Source of the DNA: Symbiodinium natans
Taxonomy: Eukaryota > Sar > Dinophyceae > Suessiales > Symbiodiniaceae
Reading direction: 5' to 3'
NCBI GenBank assembly: GCA_905221605.1
Contig: CAJNDS010002839.1
Span: forward strand, 20,001 to 84,000
DNA: 64,000 nt
Shown here: positions 22,274 to 34,079 of the stretch, piece by piece
Position numbering within the stretch: position 1 is the first letter of the stretch
How the letters are laid out: the number at the start of each line of letters is the position of its first letter
Position numbers and translations under genes: made by a program
The notes under the pieces: model-generated
Databases searched by the model: none
Told to the model about the DNA's origin: nothing
The model's input: the letters and a program-made list of their open reading frames with translations, nothing else

Positions 22274-25200
22274 TCATGGGATGAGCAGCAGCAACTTGTG
22301 CAGATCCTGCCATCGTCGCAGGTCACAGTGCGGTAGCCGCATGCTCGAGGGCACCGAGGAAGCCTTGCCGGGATTACCTGCTGCGCCCTCTGCTATGCAC
22401 TCAAGCTGTGCACACACCACAAAGTCGGAAGGAGTAAACGTTAACCGCTGCCGCAGTTCCGGGAAGCGCTGCACAGCCCCCGTGCCGTCAACACTCAGAA
22501 GACATCCTTGCAGCTCCGTCTGTGAATCGCAGCGATGGAGGAAGGGAGCAGTCCAATTATCCCGCAGCTTCACGGACTTCACCTCCACAAGCCATATCTT
22601 CTGCCTTTTGAAGATGAATGCTCCGCAGGCTCCGTCAGCTGGGAGCAAAGTGGAGGACTCGTTTTCAAAGAGCCTTTCAATTGTTCCATCACCAGAGACA
22701 GCCGCACGCACAAGTGCCCGAGCTCTCAGGAACTCGTCTGCGTACAGAAGCTGCGTTGCTACTGGGATGTCATGAGTCAAGGCCGCATTTCCGGCGTTTG
22801 TCGCCACAGGGTCCAAGATGCACGGGAACGGCCAAAGCCGCGAGTGCGAGGACCGTTCCGCTGCAGCGTGGCAATCCAAGGACTGGAAGAAATAGTCCAG
22901 TGCAGCCAGAAGTCGCTGGAGGTGGTTCAAGTTGTTCAAGCATGTCGCTTCTTGAGACACAAAGTCTTGCAGCCGTTGGACTGCAAAAAGTATCCAAGCC
23001 AGAATCGGATAACCGCCCTCTTTCGTACCAGGTATCTGGCGTCGCGAGTGCCAGAATTTAATACATCTCAAGAAATCCACCACCTGAGTTTGACTGAACG
23101 ACGTCTCCAGATTGCTGCAGCCACTGATTCTGAAGGCCGAGTGGCAAGTTCGTGCTCCTCCTTGAAGACTTGCAAGTTCTGAAACCAGGAGACGTGCTCG
23201 TCCTTATATCACATAGCGACGGCTCGATTGTTCGAACAATCGCTACCAGTACAATGCAGCAACAGGCGAGTAGTTCAAATCGTGTTCGTGGAGGGCAGCC
23301 CATTCTGGGGCCATTCGGACACAAGCCTTGTATATTGTGCATACATGCAAACTTGTTCGCTCCCGCTTGGAAGCAGTTGGCGGAAAACCCCTCAAAAGTT
23401 TCAAGCCTTGAGGGCCTTGCCTGTAACTAGGTCCTCTCTATCAGGATCGCGCGACCCAAACGTTTGCTCCAGCTAAAGATGCTGAGCGTGCTCCAGAAAA
23501 GACTACCTGTGACTACCTAACTATGATCCGCGCCCAACATAGCCGACATTGCCAGAGCGACAGAAACAGGGATCGCTCTCTCTTCTTCCTCTTTTTCTTC
23601 CTCTCTTCAACAAGCGCGCCCACCTTTTTGTTGTTTCCCTGCTGAATTCATGCCGCCGGATCTCGATTGCTTCGCATTCCACGGACAGTGCAGGCATCGA
23701 ACACTCTGCCATCTCGTTCTTACTACGAGTAGCACCTCCTTATCCTTACTTCCTTATGTTTATGCTGGGACCTGGGAAGCTGCCTCTGCCTTGCTGTGCC
23801 CTCTGGTGCCTCAGAAGAGTTTGTGGCCATGGGGCTGGAAGCTTTCGGTTGATGGACAGGTCGAGAGAAGCCACATGGTCGCTCGTCGAAACCTCGCCAA
23901 GGTATTCTCCCAAACATGCGCAATGCCACGCACTATTCTGCGCAACAAGAAGGAGCAATCAGCAGAGCAGCCATGATGATGGGCACCCTTGCACGGTCAA
24001 TGACCTGGACGTGCAACTCAGGCTCCTTCGCATCCGGCAGACCACCAAGAGTATCAACTAGCATTCGCTTCGAGACTCTACACTGCTGGTCCTTTTGTCT
24101 TAACACTGCCGCCATGTCGTGGAGGGATTGGATGACGTCAACCGGTCGCGCTGTAAATGCGACGGCATCGACGTCCTTGGGAGCCAGGCCATCCGGCAAA
24201 ACATAATGACGAATCGGCCTAATTTGGAGCCGTCAACCTGACCATCCGCGAAATCAGAAGCCCCGCATTATCCCGCGCGCGGTCCTTCACCCATTCAAGG
24301 GTTGGGGCCAAGATAAATGATAAATACGAAACACTTGCCTTACAACGGGAGGAGTAGGAATACAAATAGGGGACCAGGCACCCGAAGGACCACCTGGGTG
24401 ACGTGATCATGGGAGCAAGCAGCAGCAGCAGCCGGACGAGGCGGGGGGAGAGAAAACAGGAGGAAGAACAGAGATTCACATGCCAGAAACCTCACCGCAG
24501 CGCAACGCAGGCGCGGAAAGGTCAATCAGAACCCAGTCGGTGGTCAGCTGAAGCCGAAGGACGTGGGAAAACCCCAAGCCTGATGAAAGTCCAAGGGGCG
24601 GAGCTCGGGACATCGATGGCTAATGCTACCTGATTTGTGGCTTCAGCGCAAGAAAAGCCAAAATTGGCTGGGTCTGTTCAGGTACGACCTTCTTGTGCCG
24701 GTTCTCAGATTGGTCTAACAGCCTAAGCTCCAAATCTCGCCCGGGGCTCCGGCGCTGCCCACCAGAGCCATGCGATCAAAGCTCGGAACGGCCTCTGCTG
24801 CGGCGTCCCTGCGATCCAAGCACAGTGGAAGCGCAGTGCCACATGCACCCGACGTGGGTGCTGCCGATACCTCGTAGAGCCCAATCAAGGCTTCTGGCCT
24901 CACTGTGCGGAAGAGCTGCTCCCTCGCAGGTGCAAGCTTGGCAGATTCGCCACGCCTGGCACGCATTATGTCAGGATTTCTCATAACCGGCAATGGCGCA
25001 TTGCAGCTTTTGCATGGCCAACTTTGCAATCTGCCAAGAAACAGCACGGACAATATGTGGCCCACACCTTGGTACAACGCCTCCATACCCAACAGGACTG
25101 AAACACAAGGAGCTTTGCAGAATGCTGGCAGGTGGCACACATCAGATGGCGTCTTTCTTGCGGTATTAGCATCATCTGCAGTCTCGGAACAGCACCTCAG

Positions 25201-25539
25201 TCTGAGGGTAGTCTGCCAACACGCGCAGGCAATGTATGGCTTTATGGCCTGCAAATGCACGATGGCAGCTCTTTCTTCGTCGAGCCCATGTGACCGACAC
25301 ATCATGTCACCAGATGAGCACAGTGGCTGGTCGCTGTGGACATCACCATCCTGGCTGAATGTCTCCTGAAAAATGACCTGCGGAGGCACCCGCAAGCTGT
25401 TTTGCGATGTTACAATGTTCCTCCCTCCCCCCCCCCCCACCCCTCCACCCTCCCCCCCCCCCCTGAAAACGAGTAAGTGCCAGGTTGGCTCAAGAGCCTC
25501 TGAGTGTAAGGAAGTGGTCGCTGTGTTTGCTTCCGACAC
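22274..25539 (-). CDS. Putative nucleotidyltransferase (poly(A) polymerase/OAS-like)
   Basis: Three coding-like minus-strand blocks appear to form one polymerase-beta-type nucleotidyltransferase. The block ending near 24715 contains FDRMALVGSAGAPG, a candidate for the Gly-Ser motif. The block at 24199-23960 has KDVDAVAF, a candidate catalytic D-x-D, and VQVIDRARVPII, which resembles the VPII segment of non-canonical poly(A) polymerases. The block at about 23138-22274 has VVDFLRCIKFWHSRRQIPG, GGYPILAWILFAVQRLQDF and LDPVATNAGNAAL, matching the helical central domain of such enzymes. Which nucleic acid or nucleotide it acts on cannot be told. The first block is linked by inference only. The C-terminal 110 residues are not recognised. 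Confidence 0.5.
25426..25464. repeat. Poly-C/CCT tract
   Basis: Runs of 9 to 13 C are interrupted by A and T. On the minus strand this yields a Gly-rich phantom peptide that artificially lengthens the 275-codon frame ending at 24715. Confidence 0.9.
25479..25494 (+). other. Possible relic spliced-leader sequence
   Basis: GCCAGGTTGGCTCAAG matches 14 of 16 bases of the 3' end of the dinoflagellate spliced leader (GCCATTTTGGCTCAAG). No clear plus-strand gene follows it, so it may be a decayed retrocopy or chance. Confidence 0.25.
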
Positions 25540-25569
25540 CGCATCGGACAGCGGCTTGTCATCCTAAAA

Positions 25570-27390
25570 AGACATCAGTGACATCACCAATCAAAGCTCT
25601 CACGACATCACACCCCAATCACATGCTCGAACTGCTTTCTAGCCAAGTAGCAGAGGCCACAACGTGGGAAGAAAGCTTCGGTCTCCAAAATCTTCGCCTA
25701 GGTTGTAATGCAAGTGTTGACTTTTTTTCATGTTTTCAATCCCTTGGAGCGTGATCAGCCGTGGGCAACGACAAGTCAACGACAAGTCTACAGCCAAGAT
25801 GCTGATTGCCTGGATTCAGGCTGCCATCCTGAAGTACAAACTGCCCTGCAACAAGCAGAACTGATGCGGCTGTCACATCTCTTTCTTCTCCACGGGGGCG
25901 ACATGCTGCCGTGAGTCCTTGTGTGACTTATGTGGACCCTGGACTGTGCTCCTTGGCTCACAAGCTCGGCAACTCGAGAGGTCTGGACAGCCGAATTCGA
26001 ACTGAACTTGACAAATCGGGTCTTAGATGTTTTGCCAAGGAGCCCTCGAGAACTCGTCGCCTCAGAGAGCGGACTTGCTACCTATACAACTGACACAAGA
26101 TGCGGCCACGATCGGCAATGCTGCCAGGATACGAAGTCGATGCAGCTGACGGCAGTGCATCGTCTTGCTCTTGTTCTTGTCGCTGCTGAAGAAGGATTCT
26201 CAGACTTTCCCCGCCTTGCTGACCGGAAGCGCACCCCTGCCAGCTCATGCCAGCTCGATTCTACCAGTTTTGCGGACTACAGTGACTAACGAAACCCAAG
26301 ATAACTTCCCGCGAGATGTTCCAGTTTCCACAAGTTCAAACAAGCAGCTCCCATGAAGGTCTCCAGGGCTGCACCTGGCAAGGCTCGGATGAATAATGAC
26401 CATGACGAACTCCCGACTGTTCGAAGTTCATGAGGCCCGCCTGCGCCCCAGAGATGCACTCTTCCTTCCAGCATTGCTCCTGCTCTCGGAAAAGATGCTT
26501 CTTGATTTGCTGCTTTCATGCACTGCAACATCTCCTCTTCTTGTTTTAGGGAGGCCTTTCCTTGGCCATGTCCTGAGAAGACTACATGTGGGCACATGTG
26601 GCACCACAATACTCCGCCAAGAGTATCACATGTCTGCCACTGCTGCCATTCAAAACATGGTGCCTGAGCTGCGTCTGCCTGGCATACCAACGAGGTGCAC
26701 TCAAGGGATGAAAAATGCCTGGGCCGGGCTATATGAAAAACTCGAACCGCGACGTGCCAGGTCATCTGACGAACCATCTGGCACAAAAACGCCACTTCAA
26801 CGACATGTCTCACTTGCAGCATTTTTTAGCTTGGGGGGTTGGCATGTTCCTACTCCACCTGCGTCTGCACAGGCACATGTCTGCACATGGAATAGATGTT
26901 GAGGGGTGTCCGAGCAACGCAGTGTCTGAGCCGTGGTTCGTCTTGCTGCAAAGTTGCTGTACAGGTAATGTAGCCAGGCAGCAGCCAGCTCGCGGTCAGT
27001 TGCGTCAACACTATGCTGTGGTTAAGTTAAGTTAAGCCGGTGATGGTGATTCTGTGGGCTTAAGATAGTCAACCACCTGTCGCTTCTTGGTGTGCCCCCT
27101 CTGTGGGTGCCGTGGGCACCCCAAGTTGCCGCAGGCCACGCTCCCCTTGAGCCTCTCGTGGCCTCGACCAGTCAGGGAATTCCTTGGCCAATTGATTGGA
27201 GCTGAGAATGGTTCGTACGAGAGCCATGGACAAGGATACTTGCGGCCTTCTTTTCTGCACGGCGCCGTGCAGCGTACCATAGTGTATCACAATGTGTGCT
27301 CCTGAAGCATGCTGAAGTCAAGGTTCTTCCCTCGCAGGCGTAGAAGGTACCTATGAACGTAGAGGGACCCATACCTATAGGACCTATAGG
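25570..27390. other. No supportable gene
   Basis: Several 60-180-codon open frames exist on both strands, the longest on the minus strand at 26286-26822, but none has family motifs or consistent splice phases. I regard the stretch as intergenic or intronic. Confidence 0.4.
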
Positions 27391-27392
27391 AC

Positions 27393-29243
27393 CTAGACCT
27401 CAGGTGCTTGCTCCAGTTCTGGCCCTTGTGGTAACGCCACACCGATCATGCTGTCACGGGTCACCAGCGCTGCAAGCTGCTCTTCGGACCAACCCTCGGT
27501 TCCTGTAGGGCGCTGGGGCAAAACTAAATACCTTAACTCGGAGTTGGAGTCGTGTACCCGAAGCTCCACATCTTGTGGAACTTCTATGCCGAACGACTTC
27601 AAGAGCTCTCGTGGCTTGTCCACGGCCTGTTCGCGATATTCACGAGATTTGTACCATGCTGGGGACAAGCCGAGCAACGTGACTGGGTAGCAGGAGCACA
27701 ACGTGCAAACAACAAGGTTGTGCACTGCAGGTGTCGATTCGACCACTTTGATTTTCACTGTGGACGTGGAGCTTGCCGCTTCGTGGCCCAGCATACTTTT
27801 GATGGCCGCGTTTGCGTCCTTGAGAAGCAAGCTTTTGAAGTTGGCATCGTACCAGGCACGTGCAACAATCCGCGGTCCAACAGGGTGGACTCCCAAAGAG
27901 TCGATGACCTCCATTGCCCTGGAAATCGCCGACAAAGCAATGATGCCTCGGGCGGTCAGGACCTTCAGCAGCGCCTCGGTTACGCGCTGCCCCGGCGTTT
28001 CTCTGCCTTCCTTCTCCACCGCTGCTTGCTCCACAGCAGATCGTGGCAAGTGCTCATGTGGCTCCTCATGCCGCTCATCATGTGGCTCATGCTTCGCTTC
28101 AGGAGGTCTAGCTTTGCAGGGGCCCAATCCAGCATCATGCATCTCCTGGGATAGGGTCTTTAAGCTTTGACGCATGTGTCTGCGCTTCGGGCCTTTTGGG
28201 GCTTTCACTGTCGCTGCCCCAGGCTGTAGCTTCGAAGTGAAGTCGGGCTTCTCAGCCTCCAGCCAGCTTTGGAAAACTTCAACGGCCACAACCTGCCCCG
28301 AGAACGACAACCCTTGCTTCGACAAAGCCTCGGAATCGAAATGGACAAGGTACATGCACTGTTCCGTTGGCACCTCCAACCCGAGCGCCCTCTGCAAGGC
28401 GAAGAAACTCCCATCTGCTCTCAAGCCTAGTCGCCTTGCCACGGTTCCGCACAGTCCTGACGCGCTGCCAGGAACGGGCAAGAAGGGCCGACGCCACTGG
28501 GATGCCGGTCTTCCCGGGCTCTCCTTGATCCAGACAGGATCCCCAACTTCGAAAGTCGGGTTCTCGTGAGGACTCCGGCTTCCGAGTGCTTTATCCAAAG
28601 CATCGGCGTCGATCAAGCATTGCTTCACCAGGACCTGTGCCAGGGCAGCAGCCCACTTGCCATAGTACCCCCAATCATCGTAACCCTGCAGTCTTGAAAC
28701 CTCTTGCTTCAAGGCCCCTGCTTCGACATGTTCGGCAGATATCAGCACGACCACAAGTGCGTGAATCTGCTGCTCCCAGAGCTGGAGTTGTTCGGTTCGC
28801 ATACTGATGCTGCCGCTGCAGTCGCTGTCGGTGCTGTCGTTGCTGTGGAGGGGCTCCTGCCCAGCACCGTCGTCCACAGCTAGGAACTCACGAGCGTTGA
28901 TGCTCAGAGCCCGAGTTGTGGAGCTCATGGACCGGGCATTGTAGGCATTGTGGGCATCCAGCACAAGCCGAAGCCGAAGCCGAAGCCGAGGCGACGCTAG
29001 AGCAGCACCCGCAACCAGTTTGCATGGGATCAGGGCGGATCCGGGTGTTGATGCCACCGCTACACGGGCCCTACGGGTCGGATTCAGCACGGACTGTGCC
29101 TGGCAGAGTCTCATCCTGCGAAGTTCAGTCGCGAAGGATGTCGGACTAGTCCCGAACCACACGTCTGCCTGCATCATTCCTTGGCGGTACCCGGGGCTGC
29201 GGGGAAGGCTTCTTGAGATGAAATCAGGTGGTGCCAAGTGCAA
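27393..29243 (-). CDS. Nitrile hydratase, fused beta-alpha subunits (cobalt type)
   Basis: Nitrile hydratase converts nitriles to amides and is normally an alpha/beta heterodimer. Here one uninterrupted 616-codon frame carries both. Residues about 150-335 match the beta subunit (YYGKWAAALAQVLVKQ, NPTFEVGDPVWIKE, YLVHFDSEAL). Residues 384-398 are a His-rich linker (HEPHDERHEEPHEH). Residues about 415-610 match the alpha subunit closely: the metal motif VCTLCSC (Cys at 513, 516, 518; Thr marks the cobalt type), GLSPAWYKS, RYLVLPQRP and GTEGWSEEQLAALVTRDSM. Fused beta-alpha enzymes with a His-rich linker are known from the choanoflagellate Monosiga. The usual beta-subunit N-terminus (HDLGG-type) is not visible. 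The first 100 residues are low complexity, so the start may be the Met at residue 106. The gene has no intron, unlike its neighbours. Confidence 0.93.
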   Translation of the reverse strand: MHLAPPDFISRSLPRSPGYRQGMMQADVWFGTSPTSFATELRRMRLCQAQSVLNPTRRARVAVASTPGSALIPCKLVAGAALASPRLRLRLRLVLDAHNAYNARSMSSTTRALSINAREFLAVDDGAGQEPLHSNDSTDSDCSGSISMRTEQLQLWEQQIHALVVVLISAEHVEAGALKQEVSRLQGYDDWGYYGKWAAALAQVLVKQCLIDADALDKALGSRSPHENPTFEVGDPVWIKESPGRPASQWRRPFLPVPGSASGLCGTVARRLGLRADGSFFALQRALGLEVPTEQCMYLVHFDSEALSKQGLSFSGQVVAVEVFQSWLEAEKPDFTSKLQPGAATVKAPKGPKRRHMRQSLKTLSQEMHDAGLGPCKARPPEAKHEPHDERHEEPHEHLPRSAVEQAAVEKEGRETPGQRVTEALLKVLTARGIIALSAISRAMEVIDSLGVHPVGPRIVARAWYDANFKSLLLKDANAAIKSMLGHEAASSTSTVKIKVVESTPAVHNLVVCTLCSCYPVTLLGLSPAWYKSREYREQAVDKPRELLKSFGIEVPQDVELRVHDSNSELRYLVLPQRPTGTEGWSEEQLAALVTRDSMIGVALPQGPELEQAPEV

Positions 29244-29249
29244 GATCTA

Positions 29250-30004
29250 AACTTCTACAGCCTTGAAGGAGCGGAAGCAATACTGAAGATGAAATATGGA
29301 GGAGCGAGATCCAGGCAACGCTGCATGTTGCACGACACACCATGTTTCTCAGGCGACTGTACACATCGTGCGGCGCACCGCCTTGTCCGGTGTCGCGGTG
29401 GTTCTCGCCCCGTGATTGCCCCAAGTGGGGCTGGGAAGCCTTCATGCTTTCCAGACGACGTGAACCCCTCACGTGAGCTGCTTCGGTGAAGCTCATGTGT
29501 CCCCAACCCTGGTGCTGCCGGATTCATATACGGGCATAAGATGTGACACCTACACATCAAACTGTCCATGGGCTCGTGGTTTTAGACAAACAGCTGCCAC
29601 ATTGGGTCAGGACCCTCGCCGTGCATGCACACAATTTACTCTTGATTAGCCCCTTCCCACGCATCGAGCTGAAAAAAACAACTTGTTGCACAATGGCATT
29701 GTTGAAATGAGCTCTCTACCGTGGGTCCAACCATACGTGAGGAATGGGCACTTGGAAAACTTGATCATGCAGTTCTGAGCTACCATGCATGCAGCCAGCA
29801 TGTTGTGGACTGCATGTTTGGACTCTCACGCTGGCATCAGCAGAGCAGCTAGTCTTGGGGTTGTGTGCGGCTTGCTGATTGGCCCAAACATCCGGGACAG
29901 CAATCAGATCATGCCGGCTTTGGAGGCGGAGGCGGGCTGGCCTGATCTGGAAACACGCAACATGCACGCACCAGACGACCGGACGATTGGAACACTTGCT
30001 GGGA
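29250..30004. other. Spacer between nitrile hydratase and tandem array
   Basis: No gene is recognisable. Near 29912 a first copy of the GC-rich GGCTTTGGAGGCGGAGGCGG-type motif appears, foreshadowing the array that starts at about 30005. Confidence 0.5.
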
Positions 30005-33000
30005 TGCAACAGCCTTGCCGTCGGCTGGCGCCGATGTTGCACTGCTCGCATCCTCTGCAGAAGCCGTCTTCCATCTTGTGAGCTTCTGAACCCAACGAGT
30101 TCTTGTCAAACCCTGCGGCAGATGTCGCGAAAGCATTAGGGGGACGTCTCGCGCCTGCGGCTTCGGGGGCGGAGGCGGCGCCTGCAGTTGTTTGTCATCC
30201 AATGCCTCTACTGCACCTCCCAACCTGCATACCTCTACGTTGCGGAGCGCATTCTCTCCCACGGTCTCCACTGCTCACACGACTCACACGGCACCTTCGC
30301 ATCAGCAGGGGCAGTGGAGCTGGCACTTGGCTCCTGCTGAGGTACAGATGGCGGCGCATGCGCTGCCTCATTTGCTCCACTGGCCTTTGGCTTTGGCAAG
30401 GGCGGAGAAGCCTGCCACCACGACACCACACGAGCTCATCAACTTCACTTTTGGAAAGTTGAGATGCCGCGATGAGCCTTCCCATCAGTTGGTGACGGTT
30501 GTGCGCCGCCATCCTCGAAATGATGCACTATGAAAGAGTTGTGTGTGAAGCCCATGACAACTCCATCAAGTGATTTCAGCATGATTCAGCTTCGTGTGCA
30601 ACTGAATTTAAGATTTAAGATGTGACATTCGCGACACTTCTCGATGTTCCCTGGCCTGCGCCTTCGGAGGCGGAGGCGGTAGAACCTGCACTTGCCATCC
30701 ATCGGATATAGAGCAGCTCCAAACTCGGCACCCTTATCATCAGCCTTAATGGTAGATTCTGCCATGAGCTTACACTCTGCCTTCAGCTATGCACTGCGAT
30801 GGCGAGTGGTGCTATAGCATGAACCGTGACAGGCCGTGTCCAGGTTGGACATGAGCACACATTGCAAGGATTTGCGACGACATGCGAGGCTCTGCCCGAC
30901 GTGCCCTTCGACTTCGTGCTCCTCAATAATGCTTATGAAGCGCTCGGATGCCTACACCACACAGGCCTTCGCGTCAGGGGCGGCGCTGCTAGGTGGTTCC
31001 TGCAAAGGTGCAACATTTGGCTTTCTACTCCACCTCTGATCGCCTCTGATAGCCAAACCGTCAGTAACAACAGCTTCAAGAATTGAGATGCAGCAGCCAG
31101 ATACAACAGCCTTGCCGCCCGGCGCCGATTTTGCACTGCTCGCATCCTCCGCAGAAGCCGTCTTCCATCTTGTGAGCTTCTGAACCCAACGAGTTCTTGT
31201 CAAACCCTTTGCGGCAGATGTCGCGAAAGCATTGGGGGGAAGTCTCGCGCCTGCGGCTTCGGGGGCGGAGGCGGCGCCTGCAGTTGTTTGTCATCCAATG
31301 CCTCTACTGCACCTCCCAACCTGCATACCTGTACGTTACGGAGTGCATTCTCTCCCACGCTCACACGACTCACACGGCACCTTCGCATCAGCAGGGGCAG
31401 TGGAGCTGGCACTTGGCTCCTGCTGAGGTACAGATGGCGGAGCATGCGCTGCCTCATTTGCTCCACTGGCCTTTGGCTTTGGCAAGGGCGGAGAAGCCTG
31501 CCACCACGACACCACACGAGCTCATCAACTTCACTTTTGGAAAGTTGAGATGCCGCGATGAGCCTTCCCATCAGTTGGTGACGGTTGCGCGCCGCCATCC
31601 TCGAAATGATGCACTATGAAAGAGTTGTGTGTGAAGCCCATGACAACTCCATCAAGTGATTTCAGCATGATTCAGCTTCGTGTGCAACTGAATTTAAGAT
31701 TTAAGATGTGACATTCGCGACACTTCTCGATGTTCCCTGGCCTGCGCCTTCGGAGGCGGAGGCGGTAGAACCTGCACTTGCCATCCATCGGATATAGAGC
31801 AGCTCCAAACTCGGCACCCTTATCATCAGCCTTAATGGTAGATTCTGCCATGAGCTTACACTCTGCCTTCAGCTATGCACTGCGATGGCGAGTGGTGCTA
31901 TAGCATGAACCGTGACAGGCCGTGTCCAGGTTGGACATGAGCACACATTGCAAGGATTTGCGACGACATGCGAGGCTCTGCCCGACGTGCCCTTCGACTT
32001 CGTGCTCCTCAATAATGCTTATGCAGCGCTCGGATGCCTACACCACACAGGCCTTCGCGTCAGGGGCGGCGCTGCTAGGTGGTTCCTGCAAAGGTGCAAC
32101 ATTGGATTCTACTCCACCTCTGATCGCCTCTGATAGCCAAACCGTCAGTAACAACAGCTTCAAGAATTGAGATGCAGCAGCCAGATACAACAGCCTTGCC
32201 GCCCGGCGCCGATTTTGCACTGCTCGCATCCTCCGCAGAAGCCGTCTTCCATCTTGTGAGCTTCTGAACCCAACGAGTTCTTGTCAAACCCTTTGCGGCA
32301 GATGTCGCGAAAGCATTAGGGGGAAGTCTCGCGGCCTGCGGCTTCGGGGGCGGAGGCGGCGCCTGCAGTTGATTGTCATCCACTGCCTCTACTGCACCTC
32401 CCTAACCTGCATACCTCTACGTTACGGAGTGCATTCTCTCCCACAGTCTCCACTGCTCACATGACTCACACGGCACCTTCGCATCAGCAGGGGCAGTGGA
32501 GCTGGCACTTGGCTCCTGCTGAGGTACAGATGGCGGAGCATGCGCTGCCTCATTTGCTCCACTGGCCTTTGGCTTTGGCAAGGGCGGAGAAGCCTGCCAC
32601 CACGACACCACACGAGCTCATCAACTTCACTTTTGGACAGTTGAGATGCCGCTATGAGCCTTCCCGTCAGTTGGTGATGGTTGCGCGCCGCCATCCTAGT
32701 TGTACTGTGTGAAGCCCATGACAACTCCATCAAGTGATTTCAGCATGATTCAGCTTCGTGTGCAACTGAATTTAAGATTTAAGATGTGACATTCGCGACA
32801 CTTCTCGATGTTCCCTGGCCTGCGCCTTCGGAGGCGGAGGCGGTAGAACCTGCACTTGCCATCCATCGGATATAGAGCAGCTCCAAACTCGGCACCCTTA
32901 TCATCAGCCTTAATGGTAGATTCTGCCATGAGCTTACACTCTGCCTTCAGCTATGCACTGCGATGGCGAGTGGTGCTATAGCATGAACCGTGACAGGCCG

Positions 33001-34060
33001 TGTCCAGGTTGGACATGAGCACACATTGCAAGGATTTGCGACGACATGCGAGGCTCTGCCCGACGTGCCCTTCGACTTCGTGCTCCTCAATAATGCTTAT
33101 GAAGCGCTCGGATGCCTACACCACACAGGCCTTCGCGTCAGGGGCGGCGCTGCTAGGTGGTTCCTGCAAAGGTGCAACATTGGATTCTACTCCACCTCTG
33201 ATCGCCTCTGATAGCCAAACCGTCAGGAACAACAGCTTCAAGAATTGAGATGCAGCAGCCAGATACAACAGCCTTGCCGCCCGGCGCCGATTTTGCACTG
33301 CTCGCATCCTCCGCAGAAGCCGTCTTCCATCTTGTGAGCTTCTGAACCCAACGAGTTCTTGTCAAACCCTTTGCGGCAGATGTCGCGAAAGCATTAGGGG
33401 GAAGTCTCGCGGCCTGCGGCTTCGGGGGCGGAGGCGGCGCCTGCAGTTGTTTCATCCACTGCCTCTACTGCACCTCCCAACCTGCGTACCTCTACATTAC
33501 GGAGTGCATTCTCTCCACGGTCTCCACTGCTCACGCGACTCACACGGCACCTTCGCATCAGCAGGGGCAGTGGAGCTGGCACTTGGCTCCTGCTGAGGTA
33601 CAGATGGCGGAGCATGCGCTGCCTCATTTGCTCCACTGGCCTTTGGCTTTGGCAAGGGCGGAGAAGCCTGCCAACACGACACCACACGAGCTCATCAACT
33701 TCACTTTTGGAAAGTTGAGATGCCGCTATGAGCCTTCCCATCAGTTGGTGATGGTTGCGCGCCGCCATCCTCGAAATGATGCTCTATGAAACAGTTGTAC
33801 TGTGTGAAGCCCATGACAACTCCATCAAGTGATTTCAGCATGATTCAGCATCGTGTGCAACTGAATTTTAAATGCGACATTCGCGACACTTCTCGATGTT
33901 CCCTGGCCTGCGCCTTCGGAGGCGGAGGCGGTAGAACCTGCACTTGCCATCCATCGGAAATGGAGCAGCTCCAAAGTCGGCACCCTTACACTCTGCCTTC
34001 AGCTATGCACTGCGATGGCGTGCTAGAAAAACCGATAAGAATTCAGGCTAGCATGAACCG
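30005..34060. repeat. Tandem array 1: about four units of 1.08 kb
   Basis: The anchor CTTCGGGGGCGGAGGCGG recurs at 30161, 31257, 32342 and 33420, giving periods of 1096, 1085 and 1078 bp. Units are nearly identical, differing by point changes and small indels; unit 4 lacks about 36 bp in its last part. Open frames of up to 140 codons on both strands recur in each unit, but they change length with the indels and have no family motifs, so I do not call genes. Each unit contains several copies of a degenerate motif resembling GCCTTTGGCTTTGGCAGGGG. Confidence 0.9.
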
Positions 34061-34079
34061 TCAGTATCAAGATTGGACA

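Noticed and set aside
27552..28170. Plus-strand ORFs of 155-200 codons
   Set aside because: They are shadows of the nitrile hydratase gene on the other strand, which has unmistakable family motifs.
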